This document shows, in pieces, positions 33,020 through 41,392 of a stretch of DNA of 64,000 bases. Below the pieces are notes generated by a model that made no database searches, was not told the DNA's origin, and saw only the letters and a program-made list of their open reading frames with translations. A program made the position numbers and the translations under genes. Where the stretch lies: contig CAZFHA010000001.1 of assembly GCA_964518595.1 (NCBI GenBank), forward strand, positions 62,001 through 126,000, written 5' to 3'. Within the stretch, counting starts at the first letter, position 1. Each line of letters begins with the position of its first letter. This DNA comes from CAZFHA01 sp964518595. Lineage in GTDB: Bacteria; Bacillota; Clostridia; Saccharofermentanales; Saccharofermentanaceae.

Positions 33020-35029
33020 TTATGGGCAAGGCTCCAGCCCGCAGAATATATCTGCCGCCCAACTGTCTGCTTTATAAAAAACTGCCGGCCGCCCCAGGGG
33101 CGCTTCGATCTGGTAGTGTCCACTTTCGTAGGTGGCACCTGTCCAACATTGGCGCCAGCTCCCCTCGGGTAAATAAACCGAGACTATATCCATGTCTTCC
33201 TCATAGCAAGGCGCCACCATCAGATCTGCACCTAATAGATATTGATATTTCAAATCATAGGTATGAGGATCATCTTCGTAATGCAGGACTAAGGGACGCA
33301 TAATGGGTAGTCCCTTCTGAGAATTTTCCTGCGCTAAAGTTTTCATGTAAGGTAAAAGCTGACTATGAACCCGGCTGCACCAGGCCACCATAGCTAAGGT
33401 CTCCTGATCAGAATCGAACTGCCAGCAATCATAGGGACGGTTACCCTCATGGCTGCGTAAAATCGGAGTAAAAATACAAAACTCCGCCCAACGCAGCAAT
33501 AATTTCTTACTGCGTTTCATCCCAAAGAGGCTGGTATAACCACCTATATCACTGGTATGAATACCATGTCCGGTCATCCCCATAGACAAGGCCGCCACCA
33601 CCACCGAGATTAAGCCATCATCTAGGCTCCAATCCACGTTCTGGTCTCCTGCCCACATAGCTAAGGCGTATTTTTGACTGCCCGGTCCACCGGAACGATG
33701 AAAGGAAATATATTTCCCCAGACCGTTTTTCTCTGCGATAGCTTCATAATTTACTTTAGCCCATAGCACCGGCCAAAGATTATGCATTTGCTTTGCCTCG
33801 CCCTGAAATAGAACTGCATCCGTGGGCAAGTACTCACCGAAGTCGGCCATCCAACCGGCTAAGCCAAAATCAATCATATTTCCCTTAATAACCTCTTTAT
33901 ACCAGGTAAAAGCCGCCGGATTGGTCAGATCAACGATACCGCTATCAAATTCTCCGCAGTCAACCCGATAGGTCTCGCCCCTTTGGTTTTTAACCAAAAA
34001 ACCTAGGGACTCAGCCTGATTAAATAGACTTTCTTCCGCCAGAAGGTAAGGATTGATATAACCTAGAAAATGAATTCCCTCTTGCTTCCACTCTTGAATC
34101 TGTTCTTTAAGCCCAGGATAGAGCTTCTCATCATGCTGCCAATTCCAGTGTAGCCGCTTACCGAAACTGGTGGTCTTTATTCCCACCCAGTCCTGACACC
34201 AGATACCACTGATTTCCATACCCTGCGCTTTAGCTGCGGCAATCTTCTCCCGGCAAAGTGCAGTGCCGCCCTGAATACCCAGCCAAATTCCTTCCATGCA
34301 CCAGTCCGGCAAAAGTTCTTGGCGACCTAAGGTTTTCGTCAAAGAAACTAATGTCTCTTGTAAGCTGGGGGCAAAGGCCATCCTAAAACTGATAGTATCT
34401 TCCCAGAGCAGAACCTGATGAAAGGCTTCATGACTAAAGTCCAATTCGGCGTAGCAGGTATTCTCTATATGGCAATAGTAACGACGGCTGGAAATAAAAG
34501 TCGCCTCCGGAAAGAAGGTAGTATAGTAATCTCCTCCGGCACCTTCCGTGCTGTCAGCCATAAAGGTTACATAACTGTTTTTGTTTCGACCGACCCCTTG
34601 CTCGGAAGTCCAAATGGGGAATCTTTTGCCCCGAAGGTTAAAATAACTAAACTGCTCACCGCCGCCATAAACCCGCTCATCGGAATCAGCAGGTAAGCAG
34701 AGCCAAAGTCGGTTGCTACCCGTTCCTAGAGCTTCGCCCCTAAGTTGGTAATAGTCATCCTTCCGCTCAACCGTGAGTAAAAAGGCCTTATCCAACGAAA
34801 TATTATGTAGGCGAATTTGGATAAAGTTTTCCTGTATCACCAGAGGTGTAAAAAGAGGCAGGGGAATTTTCGCTTCCCATTCATCCCTGATCGTAAAATT
34901 CCCCCGGAACATCTTGACCAGCTCTTGACCTTTACCAAGATACACCATCGGCTGCTCTATACTATGGGCTAACAGCAGTTCATCCTGCTCTTTAATAACA
35001 AAACCATTTCCTATTGTCTGAAAAAACAT
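33020..35029 (-). CDS. yihQ: Sulfoquinovosidase (GH31, YihQ-type)
   Basis: 669 aa, closest in pattern to E. coli YihQ and not to ordinary alpha-glucosidases. All five residues of the SQase sulfonate-recognition set are found at matching places: Gln253 (LGIQGG), Gln279 (WCQDW), Arg292 and Trp295 (FGKRLHW) and Tyr498 (DIGGYT). The catalytic nucleophile is Asp396 (WMADFGEYLPTD) and the acid/base Asp462 (WAGDQNVDW). It hydrolyses sulfoquinovosyl glycerol and related glycosides to free SQ. No signal peptide, so substrates are imported first. AAGGAGG precedes the ATG. It sits between the DUF4867 gene and the transketolase pair. Confidence 0.92.
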   Translation of the reverse strand: MFFQTIGNGFVIKEQDELLLAHSIEQPMVYLGKGQELVKMFRGNFTIRDEWEAKIPLPLFTPLVIQENFIQIRLHNISLDKAFLLTVERKDDYYQLRGEALGTGSNRLWLCLPADSDERVYGGGEQFSYFNLRGKRFPIWTSEQGVGRNKNSYVTFMADSTEGAGGDYYTTFFPEATFISSRRYYCHIENTCYAELDFSHEAFHQVLLWEDTISFRMAFAPSLQETLVSLTKTLGRQELLPDWCMEGIWLGIQGGTALCREKIAAAKAQGMEISGIWCQDWVGIKTTSFGKRLHWNWQHDEKLYPGLKEQIQEWKQEGIHFLGYINPYLLAEESLFNQAESLGFLVKNQRGETYRVDCGEFDSGIVDLTNPAAFTWYKEVIKGNMIDFGLAGWMADFGEYLPTDAVLFQGEAKQMHNLWPVLWAKVNYEAIAEKNGLGKYISFHRSGGPGSQKYALAMWAGDQNVDWSLDDGLISVVVAALSMGMTGHGIHTSDIGGYTSLFGMKRSKKLLLRWAEFCIFTPILRSHEGNRPYDCWQFDSDQETLAMVAWCSRVHSQLLPYMKTLAQENSQKGLPIMRPLVLHYEDDPHTYDLKYQYLLGADLMVAPCYEEDMDIVSVYLPEGSWRQCWTGATYESGHYQIEAPLGRPAVFYKADSWAADIFCGLEPCP

Positions 35030-35039
35030 AACTGCCTCC

Positions 35040-35711
35040 TTACACGCCCTCGACCTGCCAATTCACGCCCTCAATCCCAACATAGGCACCCTTTTGGGCA
35101 GCGGGTCCGTCCTTATGGCTAATAAGCCATTTGTTTTTGGCAAATAAGAGCTGATCTTCCCCTCGTTGACCTAAACAACTTTCACCGTTCAAAGGCTGAT
35201 TGGTCTCTTTCAGTAAACCAATCGCCGCCCGAAAGGGCTCTTGATTCACCCGGCAAGGGGCAAAATGCAGGGTAGTACTATAAAGTTCCAACAGGGTATT
35301 TTCTGGAACAAAAAAGGCCTGAACCCGCCTTGAATCTAAGCGGTTATGCTTGATATCCTTGACTTGGGCTAAAAACAATAATAAAGGAGTGGCCGCAATG
35401 AAGAGCTCCGAACATTTATGATATTCAAGGCTATTCATAGCCTGACCATAGCCGCAGCAGTAGCCCAACTGCATAGGTAATCCACCATAAAAGGTCTCCA
35501 TTAAACGGCGCCCTGTCTGGGTAGCCTCTAGTACTTCCCAAGTCGGGACATAGACATTTCCCTGTGGAGGTAGTTCCAAACCCTTTAAAACGGCCAGGAT
35601 TTCCTCCAAATCAAGGTTTTCTTCCACACGTCCAAAAGCTCTAAACTCTGGATCATCGAGAGAAAAAATCTGCAATTGGGGATTTTTCTGGGCCAAGTCA
35701 CTCTGCTTCAT
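35040..35711 (-). CDS. DUF4867 family protein
   Basis: A 223-aa cupin-like protein of the DUF4867 type: VYVPTWEVLEATQTGRRLMETFYGGLPMQLGYCCGYGQAMNSLEYHKCSE-like segments are followed by FFVPENTLLELYSTTLHFAPCRV. The LEYHKCSE and TLHFAPC stretches could supply metal ligands. Function unknown; the fold suggests sugar binding, isomerisation or anomerisation. The GAGGA site favours the ATG at 35711 over the overlapping ATG at 35729. It lies between the SQ isomerase candidate and the SQase, with tight spacing on both sides (17 and 10 bases), so it probably takes part in an early step of the pathway. Confidence 0.75.
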   Translation of the reverse strand: MKQSDLAQKNPQLQIFSLDDPEFRAFGRVEENLDLEEILAVLKGLELPPQGNVYVPTWEVLEATQTGRRLMETFYGGLPMQLGYCCGYGQAMNSLEYHKCSELFIAATPLLLFLAQVKDIKHNRLDSRRVQAFFVPENTLLELYSTTLHFAPCRVNQEPFRAAIGLLKETNQPLNGESCLGQRGEDQLLFAKNKWLISHKDGPAAQKGAYVGIEGVNWQVEGV

Positions 35712-35728
35712 ACCGACATCCTCTTCCA

Positions 35729-37042
35729 TTATTCTATGATTTCAAAATCCATCATCCGAGCAAAGGCCTTAAAGCTTTTCGCGTGATCGCCATAGACCAT
35801 GGCTACGTGATGAGCAATACCTGTACTGGTAACCGTCTCTAAAAGGTCTTCAATTTTCTGATTAAAACGCACCTTGGCATAAGTACCTTTTAATTCTTTT
35901 TCCATAGCAATAGCCTCGCCCGTCTGAATAAAGACCCGTACTTTGCCCCGTGCCGAATCAATCCGGAAAAGGGTGACAGTACCGGACTTAAGAACACAAT
36001 CCACGGTTACCCCTTTTCCACCGGCAAAATAGCTATCTAAAGTACAAGGCGAGACTTGATCCCAGAGTCCGGGAGAAGCCACACCGCAGTGCCACATCAG
36101 AGCATAGTTTTCTTTGAAATTCACTTGAGACAAATCCGCAAAGAATGGTTCTTCCTGGCTTACTGCCCGACAGGCCAAGAGGGAAATGGCACCTTCCACG
36201 TCACCTTCACAGGCAATGGTATGTCCCTTTTGCGTAAGTAAACTTATAGCTGCACAGGGGGAAATACCATAGACAGAAGCGAATTCCGGCCAGCAACGCA
36301 GAGCCACTGCATCCAGGGCATTTTCACGTATAAAAGCCTCGGCGGTTTCTGCCAGAGAAGCAACTTTTTCCACTTGCTTTTGGCTGACCTCAGCACAATC
36401 ATAGGTCTGCTTTACTTTTTCTACGCCTTGGTCTAACTTATCTGGAGTTTTTGCAAACAATTCATTAATTTCATAATGATCCACCAGAATCCCCAAGCGG
36501 CGATATAATTCTAAATCCCCTACAGATAGGTTGAAAAAGCCATGGGCACGATAGCCTACCAATCCCACATGGGCTTGTTTCAGTGTTACTTTAATCCCTA
36601 CCGCCCGAAGCCAAGTCTGGTCAATATCATCTCCCACGGTACAACTATACTGATCAAAACCGGCTTTATAGAGATTAGAAGCATTAAGGTTAATCCCGCA
36701 AACTGAATTGAGGCGAATTTTACCACCGTTATAGGGCAGCTCGCTGAAAGCCCATAATAAAATCGGACAGTCCGGTAACTCCCGGTGCAGAATCAAGGCC
36801 AGATGGCCTAAGTGGAAAGTTCCACTGATGATAACCAACCCATCAATTTTTTGAGCAGCCAAAGTAGTAGCCGCCTGCTCAGCCTCTTCCGGAGAAATCA
36901 CCAGGTTGTCGATTAATATCCACTCATATTCCGGCTGGCTTTTCAGCTTTACCTTTTGCCCATCGTAAATCTCTTTAGCCGCCGCAAAATCAAAGGTTTC
37001 ACGTGCTAAACAAACTACGCCGATTTTAGCTTTCTTTATCAT
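35729..37042 (-). CDS. L-fucose/L-arabinose-isomerase-like protein, candidate SQ isomerase
   Basis: 437 aa with the FucI/AraA-like arrangement: an N-terminal Rossmann-like domain (KIGVVCLARETFD, LVIISGTFHLGHLAL), RCWPEFASVYG, CEGDVEGAISLL with the metal-ligand Glu and Asp, WHCGVASPG, and a C-terminal HHVAMVYGDH with the metal His. The sulfo-transaldolase and sulfo-transketolase pathways use isomerases of this broad type to turn SQ into 6-deoxy-6-sulfofructose. This gene stands immediately upstream of DUF4867 and the SQase, which supports that role; fucose or another deoxysugar remains possible. AAGGAGA precedes the ATG. Confidence 0.75.
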   Translation of the reverse strand: MIKKAKIGVVCLARETFDFAAAKEIYDGQKVKLKSQPEYEWILIDNLVISPEEAEQAATTLAAQKIDGLVIISGTFHLGHLALILHRELPDCPILLWAFSELPYNGGKIRLNSVCGINLNASNLYKAGFDQYSCTVGDDIDQTWLRAVGIKVTLKQAHVGLVGYRAHGFFNLSVGDLELYRRLGILVDHYEINELFAKTPDKLDQGVEKVKQTYDCAEVSQKQVEKVASLAETAEAFIRENALDAVALRCWPEFASVYGISPCAAISLLTQKGHTIACEGDVEGAISLLACRAVSQEEPFFADLSQVNFKENYALMWHCGVASPGLWDQVSPCTLDSYFAGGKGVTVDCVLKSGTVTLFRIDSARGKVRVFIQTGEAIAMEKELKGTYAKVRFNQKIEDLLETVTSTGIAHHVAMVYGDHAKSFKAFARMMDFEIIE

Positions 37043-37122
37043 ATTTCTTCTCCTTATACTGCTTTATTTCTGGTTGCCACTGCTATTAGCAGTCTTATTG
37101 TTCATGTTTTTAGTTCAGCTGG

Positions 37123-38358
37123 TTACTTTGACCCAATTGTCGCACCACTCAAAAAGAAATGGCGGATAGACAAGAGGCAGGCACATTTTCCTTCCAGTTG
37201 CAGATTAAAGGGGCATTTCTCAATGGGCTGTGCTTCTTCCGCTACTTCCGGCTGTAACGCCAGCACTTGCTGCCGGACTAAATCTAAAAAATACTCTTCT
37301 TCAAAAATTGATCCATACAGAATGATTTTTTTAGGATCTAAGAGACTAATCACCGTAGAGATAGCGGCGGCAAAATAATATACTGCTCGTTTTAAGGCCG
37401 CTTCCATTTGATCATCCCCTTGCCGCGCCGCTTCCACAATGGCTGTTAGGGTTATTTTCTTTTCATCACCGCGGCAAAGTTGATATAAAATCGGGGTTTC
37501 CTTTACCGAGAAATGCTCCCTCCCTAACCGTAGCAGTGCTCCTCCGGAAGAGATATCTTCCAGCTTGAGCCAAGAGGCTTCTGAAGGAGAGAAGGTTTCA
37601 GTCACTGGAATCTTGCCTATCTCCGAGCATTGATAGCGGCTGCCGGCAATAGGGCCAAAATTAATAGTCAGAGCGCCACCAATACCAACCTCATTTCTAA
37701 TAAAGTACATATTATCCAGTTGTTTGTCTCGAGCCATAAAGAGATGGGCATTGGCCAAGGCGCGAACATTGTTATCAATGGTAACAGGGAAGCTATATTC
37801 TTTTTCCAATCTAACTTTTAGGGGGAAATTTTTTTCCGGCCAAACACCCCGAGAGTCCATGACAACGCCAGTTTCCAAGTTAACGGCCCCCCGCATAGCC
37901 ACACCTAAGCCAATGACTTTAGCCTTGTTTATCTTGTGATCTCGTAGTAGTCCATTCAGTTCCCGCAAGACCAACTCAAGGGTGTCTTCGGCCGCCATCC
38001 CCTGAGGTGGCGGCAAAGCTTTTTCAAATACCAGACTGCCATCTAAATAGGCAGCCGCTAGGATAATTTCATTGATGTTAATAGAGATTCCTAAGGAATA
38101 GGAGCTTTTGCCTTCAATCGCCAGTAAGACTTCCCGGCGTCCGGGGCCTAGATTCTCGATTTGCTCGCCCCCTTCAATCTCACGGATCAGCCGCCGTTTT
38201 TTCAAATCATTTACGATGGAGGTAACTGCCGCAGGTGTAAGTGACAAGGCAATTGCCAAATTTTTCCGCGACATTTGCCCCTCTTCATGCAAAAGATTTA
38301 GAATGGAGCTACGATTGGATTTTTTAACATAACCCATATTTTTGCCTTTAAGAGCCAC
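37123..38358 (-). CDS. ROK-family regulator of the SQ cluster
   Basis: 411 aa. N-terminal winged helix-turn-helix (SSILNLLHEEGQMSRKNLAIALSLTPAAVTSIVNDLKKRRLI) and a ROK domain (LGVAMRGAVNLETGVVMDS, VTIDNNVRALANAHL, VISLLDPKKIILYGSI). As in the other ROK protein of this window, the zinc-binding CxCGxxGC is missing. Located in the middle of the cluster, between the dehydrogenase and isomerase genes, so it probably represses all or part of it, sensing a sulfo-sugar. Start: GTG at 38358 with AAAGGA nine bases upstream; an internal ATG 21 bases on is possible. Confidence 0.85.
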   Translation of the reverse strand: MALKGKNMGYVKKSNRSSILNLLHEEGQMSRKNLAIALSLTPAAVTSIVNDLKKRRLIREIEGGEQIENLGPGRREVLLAIEGKSSYSLGISININEIILAAAYLDGSLVFEKALPPPQGMAAEDTLELVLRELNGLLRDHKINKAKVIGLGVAMRGAVNLETGVVMDSRGVWPEKNFPLKVRLEKEYSFPVTIDNNVRALANAHLFMARDKQLDNMYFIRNEVGIGGALTINFGPIAGSRYQCSEIGKIPVTETFSPSEASWLKLEDISSGGALLRLGREHFSVKETPILYQLCRGDEKKITLTAIVEAARQGDDQMEAALKRAVYYFAAAISTVISLLDPKKIILYGSIFEEEYFLDLVRQQVLALQPEVAEEAQPIEKCPFNLQLEGKCACLLSIRHFFLSGATIGSK

Positions 38359-38392
38359 ACCTTCACATCCTTTCTATTATCCCAGCTGGAAA

Positions 38393-39511
38393 TTAGCACA
38401 TTTCTACATACAAGCTCTTCAGCATGGGCTCTGTGATATCCACAGGACTATTAAGCATATTAGGATGATAACTATCTGCCACTAATTTATCAATCGCCCC
38501 ACTGTCTAAAGCCAGATCTTTTAGGTCTATACGAAGACCTAATTCGACTTTTAGCTTGCGAATTTCCTCTGCCATGGCTCTAGGGCTGGAAAAACCTACT
38601 GCCTGAGCCAGTCTATCCATTCGTCCCCCATCACCCTGACTGATAATCTCCAGAAAATAATCCAGAGTCAGAGCACAGGCCTCCCCGTGGGGAATACCGT
38701 AACGATTGGTTAAAACAAAGGAACAGGCGTGAGATGGTCCGGTTTTGGGTAGATTAAAACCTAGGCCGGCTAGTAAAGAAGCCTCTGCCATAGCCGCTTT
38801 TGCCTCCGGATTCACCGGTGTAGAACAGGCTCTACGAATATTCGTAAATACCAGTTTGGCAGCCTCAACACAAAAGAGATCACAGATAGGCTGATGATTT
38901 TTACTCTGATAGCCTTCAATCGCATGTGCTAAAACATCCAGCCCAGTAATAGCTGCCACCTTAGCCGGTAAACTATAGGTCAATACCGGATCAATAATCG
39001 CCGCTACCGCATACAGGGAGTCTGAAGCAATTGGAGCTTTAAAACCTTTTTCTTCATTGGTCAGCACACTGACCGCTGTGACTTCGCTACCAGTACCGGC
39101 AGTGGTGGGTATCTGAATTACTGGTAATACCTTTGCCGGCAATGCTACTCCAGTGCCATGATAGACAGAAATAGAGTCCTTTGTTAAGGCAATGGCTGCA
39201 GCGGCCTTGGCGCAGTCCATACTACTTCCTCCGCCTAAAGCCACTACAAAATCAGCCCCGGTTTCCCGTAGCAGCCGGGCACAATCATCAACATTTTTAA
39301 CGGTGGGGTTTGGCTTTATATCTGTAAAAGTCTCACTTAGTAGACCATCGCAGGCCTTTACTAATTCGGCCACGGCGCCATTTTTTACCAGTGCCTGGTC
39401 GCAGACCAGCACACCCCGGCGGTAGCCCTTTTCCTTAGCCAGCTCCGGCAAAATAAAACGTTTATCTTTTCCAAAGTAAATGGCTACCGGTTGTTTGTAT
39501 AACCACTGCAT
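38393..39511 (-). CDS. Iron-dependent alcohol dehydrogenase, candidate sulfoacetaldehyde reductase
   Basis: 372 aa group III alcohol dehydrogenase: NAD-binding GGGSSMDCAKAAA, TTAGTGSEVT, metal-binding GLDVLAHAIEGY (Asp, His) and PHGEACALTLDY (His). In the sulfo-transketolase pathway an enzyme of this family reduces sulfoacetaldehyde to isethionate with NADH, so this gene supplies the terminal electron-sink step. The open frame continues 37 codons upstream, but that part overlaps the Gfo/Idh gene and reads as a shadow; AGAGG precedes the ATG at 39511. Substrate assigned from context only. Confidence 0.8.
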   Translation of the reverse strand: MQWLYKQPVAIYFGKDKRFILPELAKEKGYRRGVLVCDQALVKNGAVAELVKACDGLLSETFTDIKPNPTVKNVDDCARLLRETGADFVVALGGGSSMDCAKAAAAIALTKDSISVYHGTGVALPAKVLPVIQIPTTAGTGSEVTAVSVLTNEEKGFKAPIASDSLYAVAAIIDPVLTYSLPAKVAAITGLDVLAHAIEGYQSKNHQPICDLFCVEAAKLVFTNIRRACSTPVNPEAKAAMAEASLLAGLGFNLPKTGPSHACSFVLTNRYGIPHGEACALTLDYFLEIISQGDGGRMDRLAQAVGFSSPRAMAEEIRKLKVELGLRIDLKDLALDSGAIDKLVADSYHPNMLNSPVDITEPMLKSLYVEMC

Positions 39512-39557
39512 ATTCTTACCTCTTTCTTTCTTGCTATTCTGCTGCAAAGTGTTGTCT

Positions 39558-40565
39558 TTATAAACTGATTTTTCGACCCTCGGCAATGGATTGTTCAGCG
39601 GCAAAGGCAATCTGATGGGCATCTCTCACCCCTTGAAGAGTAGAGAAAGTCTGTCCTTGTCCCTGAAGAGCACTGGCTAAAGCCAGATGCTGTTCTACCT
39701 CCCCTTCGTGGTCAAATCTTCCTCGAATAGGTGTCCGAGAGAACTCCCGCACCTCCCGAAAAGCCTCTGTTGTCAGGGTAAGCCGTTCCGGTGGAACTTC
39801 CATATCAATCCGCCCCTTTGCCCCCAGGAAACCTAGTTCTAAAGAGAAAGCCGCCTGATAGAAAAGCCCCAGTATCAAAGAGGCTCGTTGACCACTTTCA
39901 TACTCAATATCCACAATGGCATTATCCAAGACCTTTTCTTTTTGATATACCACATCAGCTCCGCCAATGGCCGACACCTGTACCGGTCGACAGCCAAAAA
40001 ACCAGTTAAACAAATCAAAATGATGGATGTTTTTTTCCAGCAGTGAGCCCCCTGAACGTGGCCCTAACCGCCAGTCTTCTTCACCGGGCCAAAAGGGCGG
40101 CCTCAGTTCTCGACACCACAGTAGCTGCGGGCGGCCAATGGTATCACTATCCAATAAGCTTTTGGCATAATTCATCATCGGCGAGTAACGTAATTCCACA
40201 CCCACATGAAAAATTTTGCCTTGCCGCTCTACCAATGCCTGTAAATCCAATACTTCTTTATCCGAAAAAGCCACGGGCTTTTCACAAAAAACATGATAGC
40301 CTTTTTCCAGAGCCCCTTTAGCCAAAGCATAGTGCAAGTCATTAGGCGTAGCAATCACTACTACATCAACCAACCCACTCTCCAGCATCCTGCCATAGTC
40401 GCTGTAAAAGACCGCCTCCGGATACTCCTGCTCTGCCAAGCTCTGAATATCAGATCGGGAATCACAAATAGCACCAATAGAAATTAGCCCGGTTTTGACC
40501 GCGGCCGCTGCCAAAGCTTGTCCCCTTGCGCCGAAACCTACTAAACCATAGACAATCTTAGTCAT
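39558..40565 (-). CDS. Gfo/Idh/MocA-family dehydrogenase
   Basis: 335 aa NAD(P)-dependent oxidoreductase: GLVGFGARGQA nucleotide loop, VVIATPNDLHY, CEKPVAFS with the conserved Lys (near 96), GGSLLEKNIHHFDLFNWFFG with the active-site His pair. Family members oxidise or epimerise sugars, or hydrolyse glycosides by an NAD-dependent mechanism (as in GH109, GH4-like and the GH188 sulfoquinovosidases). Its start overlaps the amidohydrolase stop by eight bases. The reaction is unknown; oxidation of a sugar or of a glycosidic substrate is plausible. GGAGGCG precedes the ATG. Confidence 0.82.
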   Translation of the reverse strand: MTKIVYGLVGFGARGQALAAAAVKTGLISIGAICDSRSDIQSLAEQEYPEAVFYSDYGRMLESGLVDVVVIATPNDLHYALAKGALEKGYHVFCEKPVAFSDKEVLDLQALVERQGKIFHVGVELRYSPMMNYAKSLLDSDTIGRPQLLWCRELRPPFWPGEEDWRLGPRSGGSLLEKNIHHFDLFNWFFGCRPVQVSAIGGADVVYQKEKVLDNAIVDIEYESGQRASLILGLFYQAAFSLELGFLGAKGRIDMEVPPERLTLTTEAFREVREFSRTPIRGRFDHEGEVEQHLALASALQGQGQTFSTLQGVRDAHQIAFAAEQSIAEGRKISL

Positions 40566-41388
40566 TTTCGCCTCCCATTAGCCTTAAAGCATTCCCCGAA
40601 AAAAAACTTTCCATAAGGTTGTTGTCCAGTTTTAGGGCTACCAATAAATTTCGCTGCTCCTCCAGGGCTGCCGCCATATCCTTTGGCAAAACATCTGTAC
40701 CGAAAACCAGTTTGGAAAAACTACCCTCCCAGTACAAAAGCCGCTTAAATTCTTCTGGACTTACTTGGCTGCGCCAGCCCTTAGCCGCAGCTGTAATATC
40801 TAAGTAGACGTTGGGATGAAAGCGCGCCATTGCCGCCGCTTCCTGAAGCCAAGGTGAGCCCATATGGGCTAGAACCATGGCTAAATCAGGAAAAAGTCTG
40901 GCGATTCGATCCAATTTCATTGGTCGCATCCGCTCGGAAGAAACATCATCTTCTTGGTCATAAGGCGTGGGCAGAATCATGCCAGTATGGAAAAGAATAG
41001 GTAACTTCTGTTTCTCTGCCTCCCGGTAGATCGGTAAAAAAGCATCTGCATCATAATCTGCCGGTGGCCGGGTGATTTTCAGTCCTCGAAAGCCTTGTGC
41101 CTTTAGCTCTCCAACCATTGAAGCTTGATCTTTTCCTAGCCGAATTACTCCAAAGGGAATAATCTGCTCCGGATACAGGTTATAGGCCTTTAGCACAGCT
41201 TCATTGTCGTAAGCCAAATTGCCCAGATTAAAAGCCCCATAATCGCCGGCTACTATCTTTGAATCTTTCCCAATGCCCAAGCCAGATAAGCAGACTTTTT
41301 CAATCCCCAAATCGGTCATGGTCTTTCGTAGCTGCTCCAGATAGTCTTCTCCGCCCATAAGATGATGATGGAAATCAATACTCCTCAT
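40558..41388 (-). CDS. Amidohydrolase_2-type metal-dependent hydrolase
   Basis: 276 aa TIM-barrel hydrolase: the start SIDFHHHL holds the HxH metal site, ILFHTGM near 140 and VLAHMGSPW near 175 give the following His ligands, and FGTDVLPKD near 232 the catalytic Asp. This layout covers lactonases, decarboxylases and hydratases (for example L-fuconolactonase-like and sulfolactone-hydrolysing enzymes). Next to a Gfo/Idh dehydrogenase, a lactonase acting on its product is the most natural guess. Five bases from the NagB-like gene upstream. GGAGG nine bases before the ATG. Confidence 0.78.
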   Translation of the reverse strand: MRSIDFHHHLMGGEDYLEQLRKTMTDLGIEKVCLSGLGIGKDSKIVAGDYGAFNLGNLAYDNEAVLKAYNLYPEQIIPFGVIRLGKDQASMVGELKAQGFRGLKITRPPADYDADAFLPIYREAEKQKLPILFHTGMILPTPYDQEDDVSSERMRPMKLDRIARLFPDLAMVLAHMGSPWLQEAAAMARFHPNVYLDITAAAKGWRSQVSPEEFKRLLYWEGSFSKLVFGTDVLPKDMAAALEEQRNLLVALKLDNNLMESFFSGNALRLMGGEND

Positions 41389-41392
41389 AAGC

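Noticed and set aside
33020..35029. Ordinary alpha-glucosidase (GH31)
   Set aside because: The full SQase sulfonate-binding residue set and long stretches of YihQ-like sequence point to sulfoquinovosidase.
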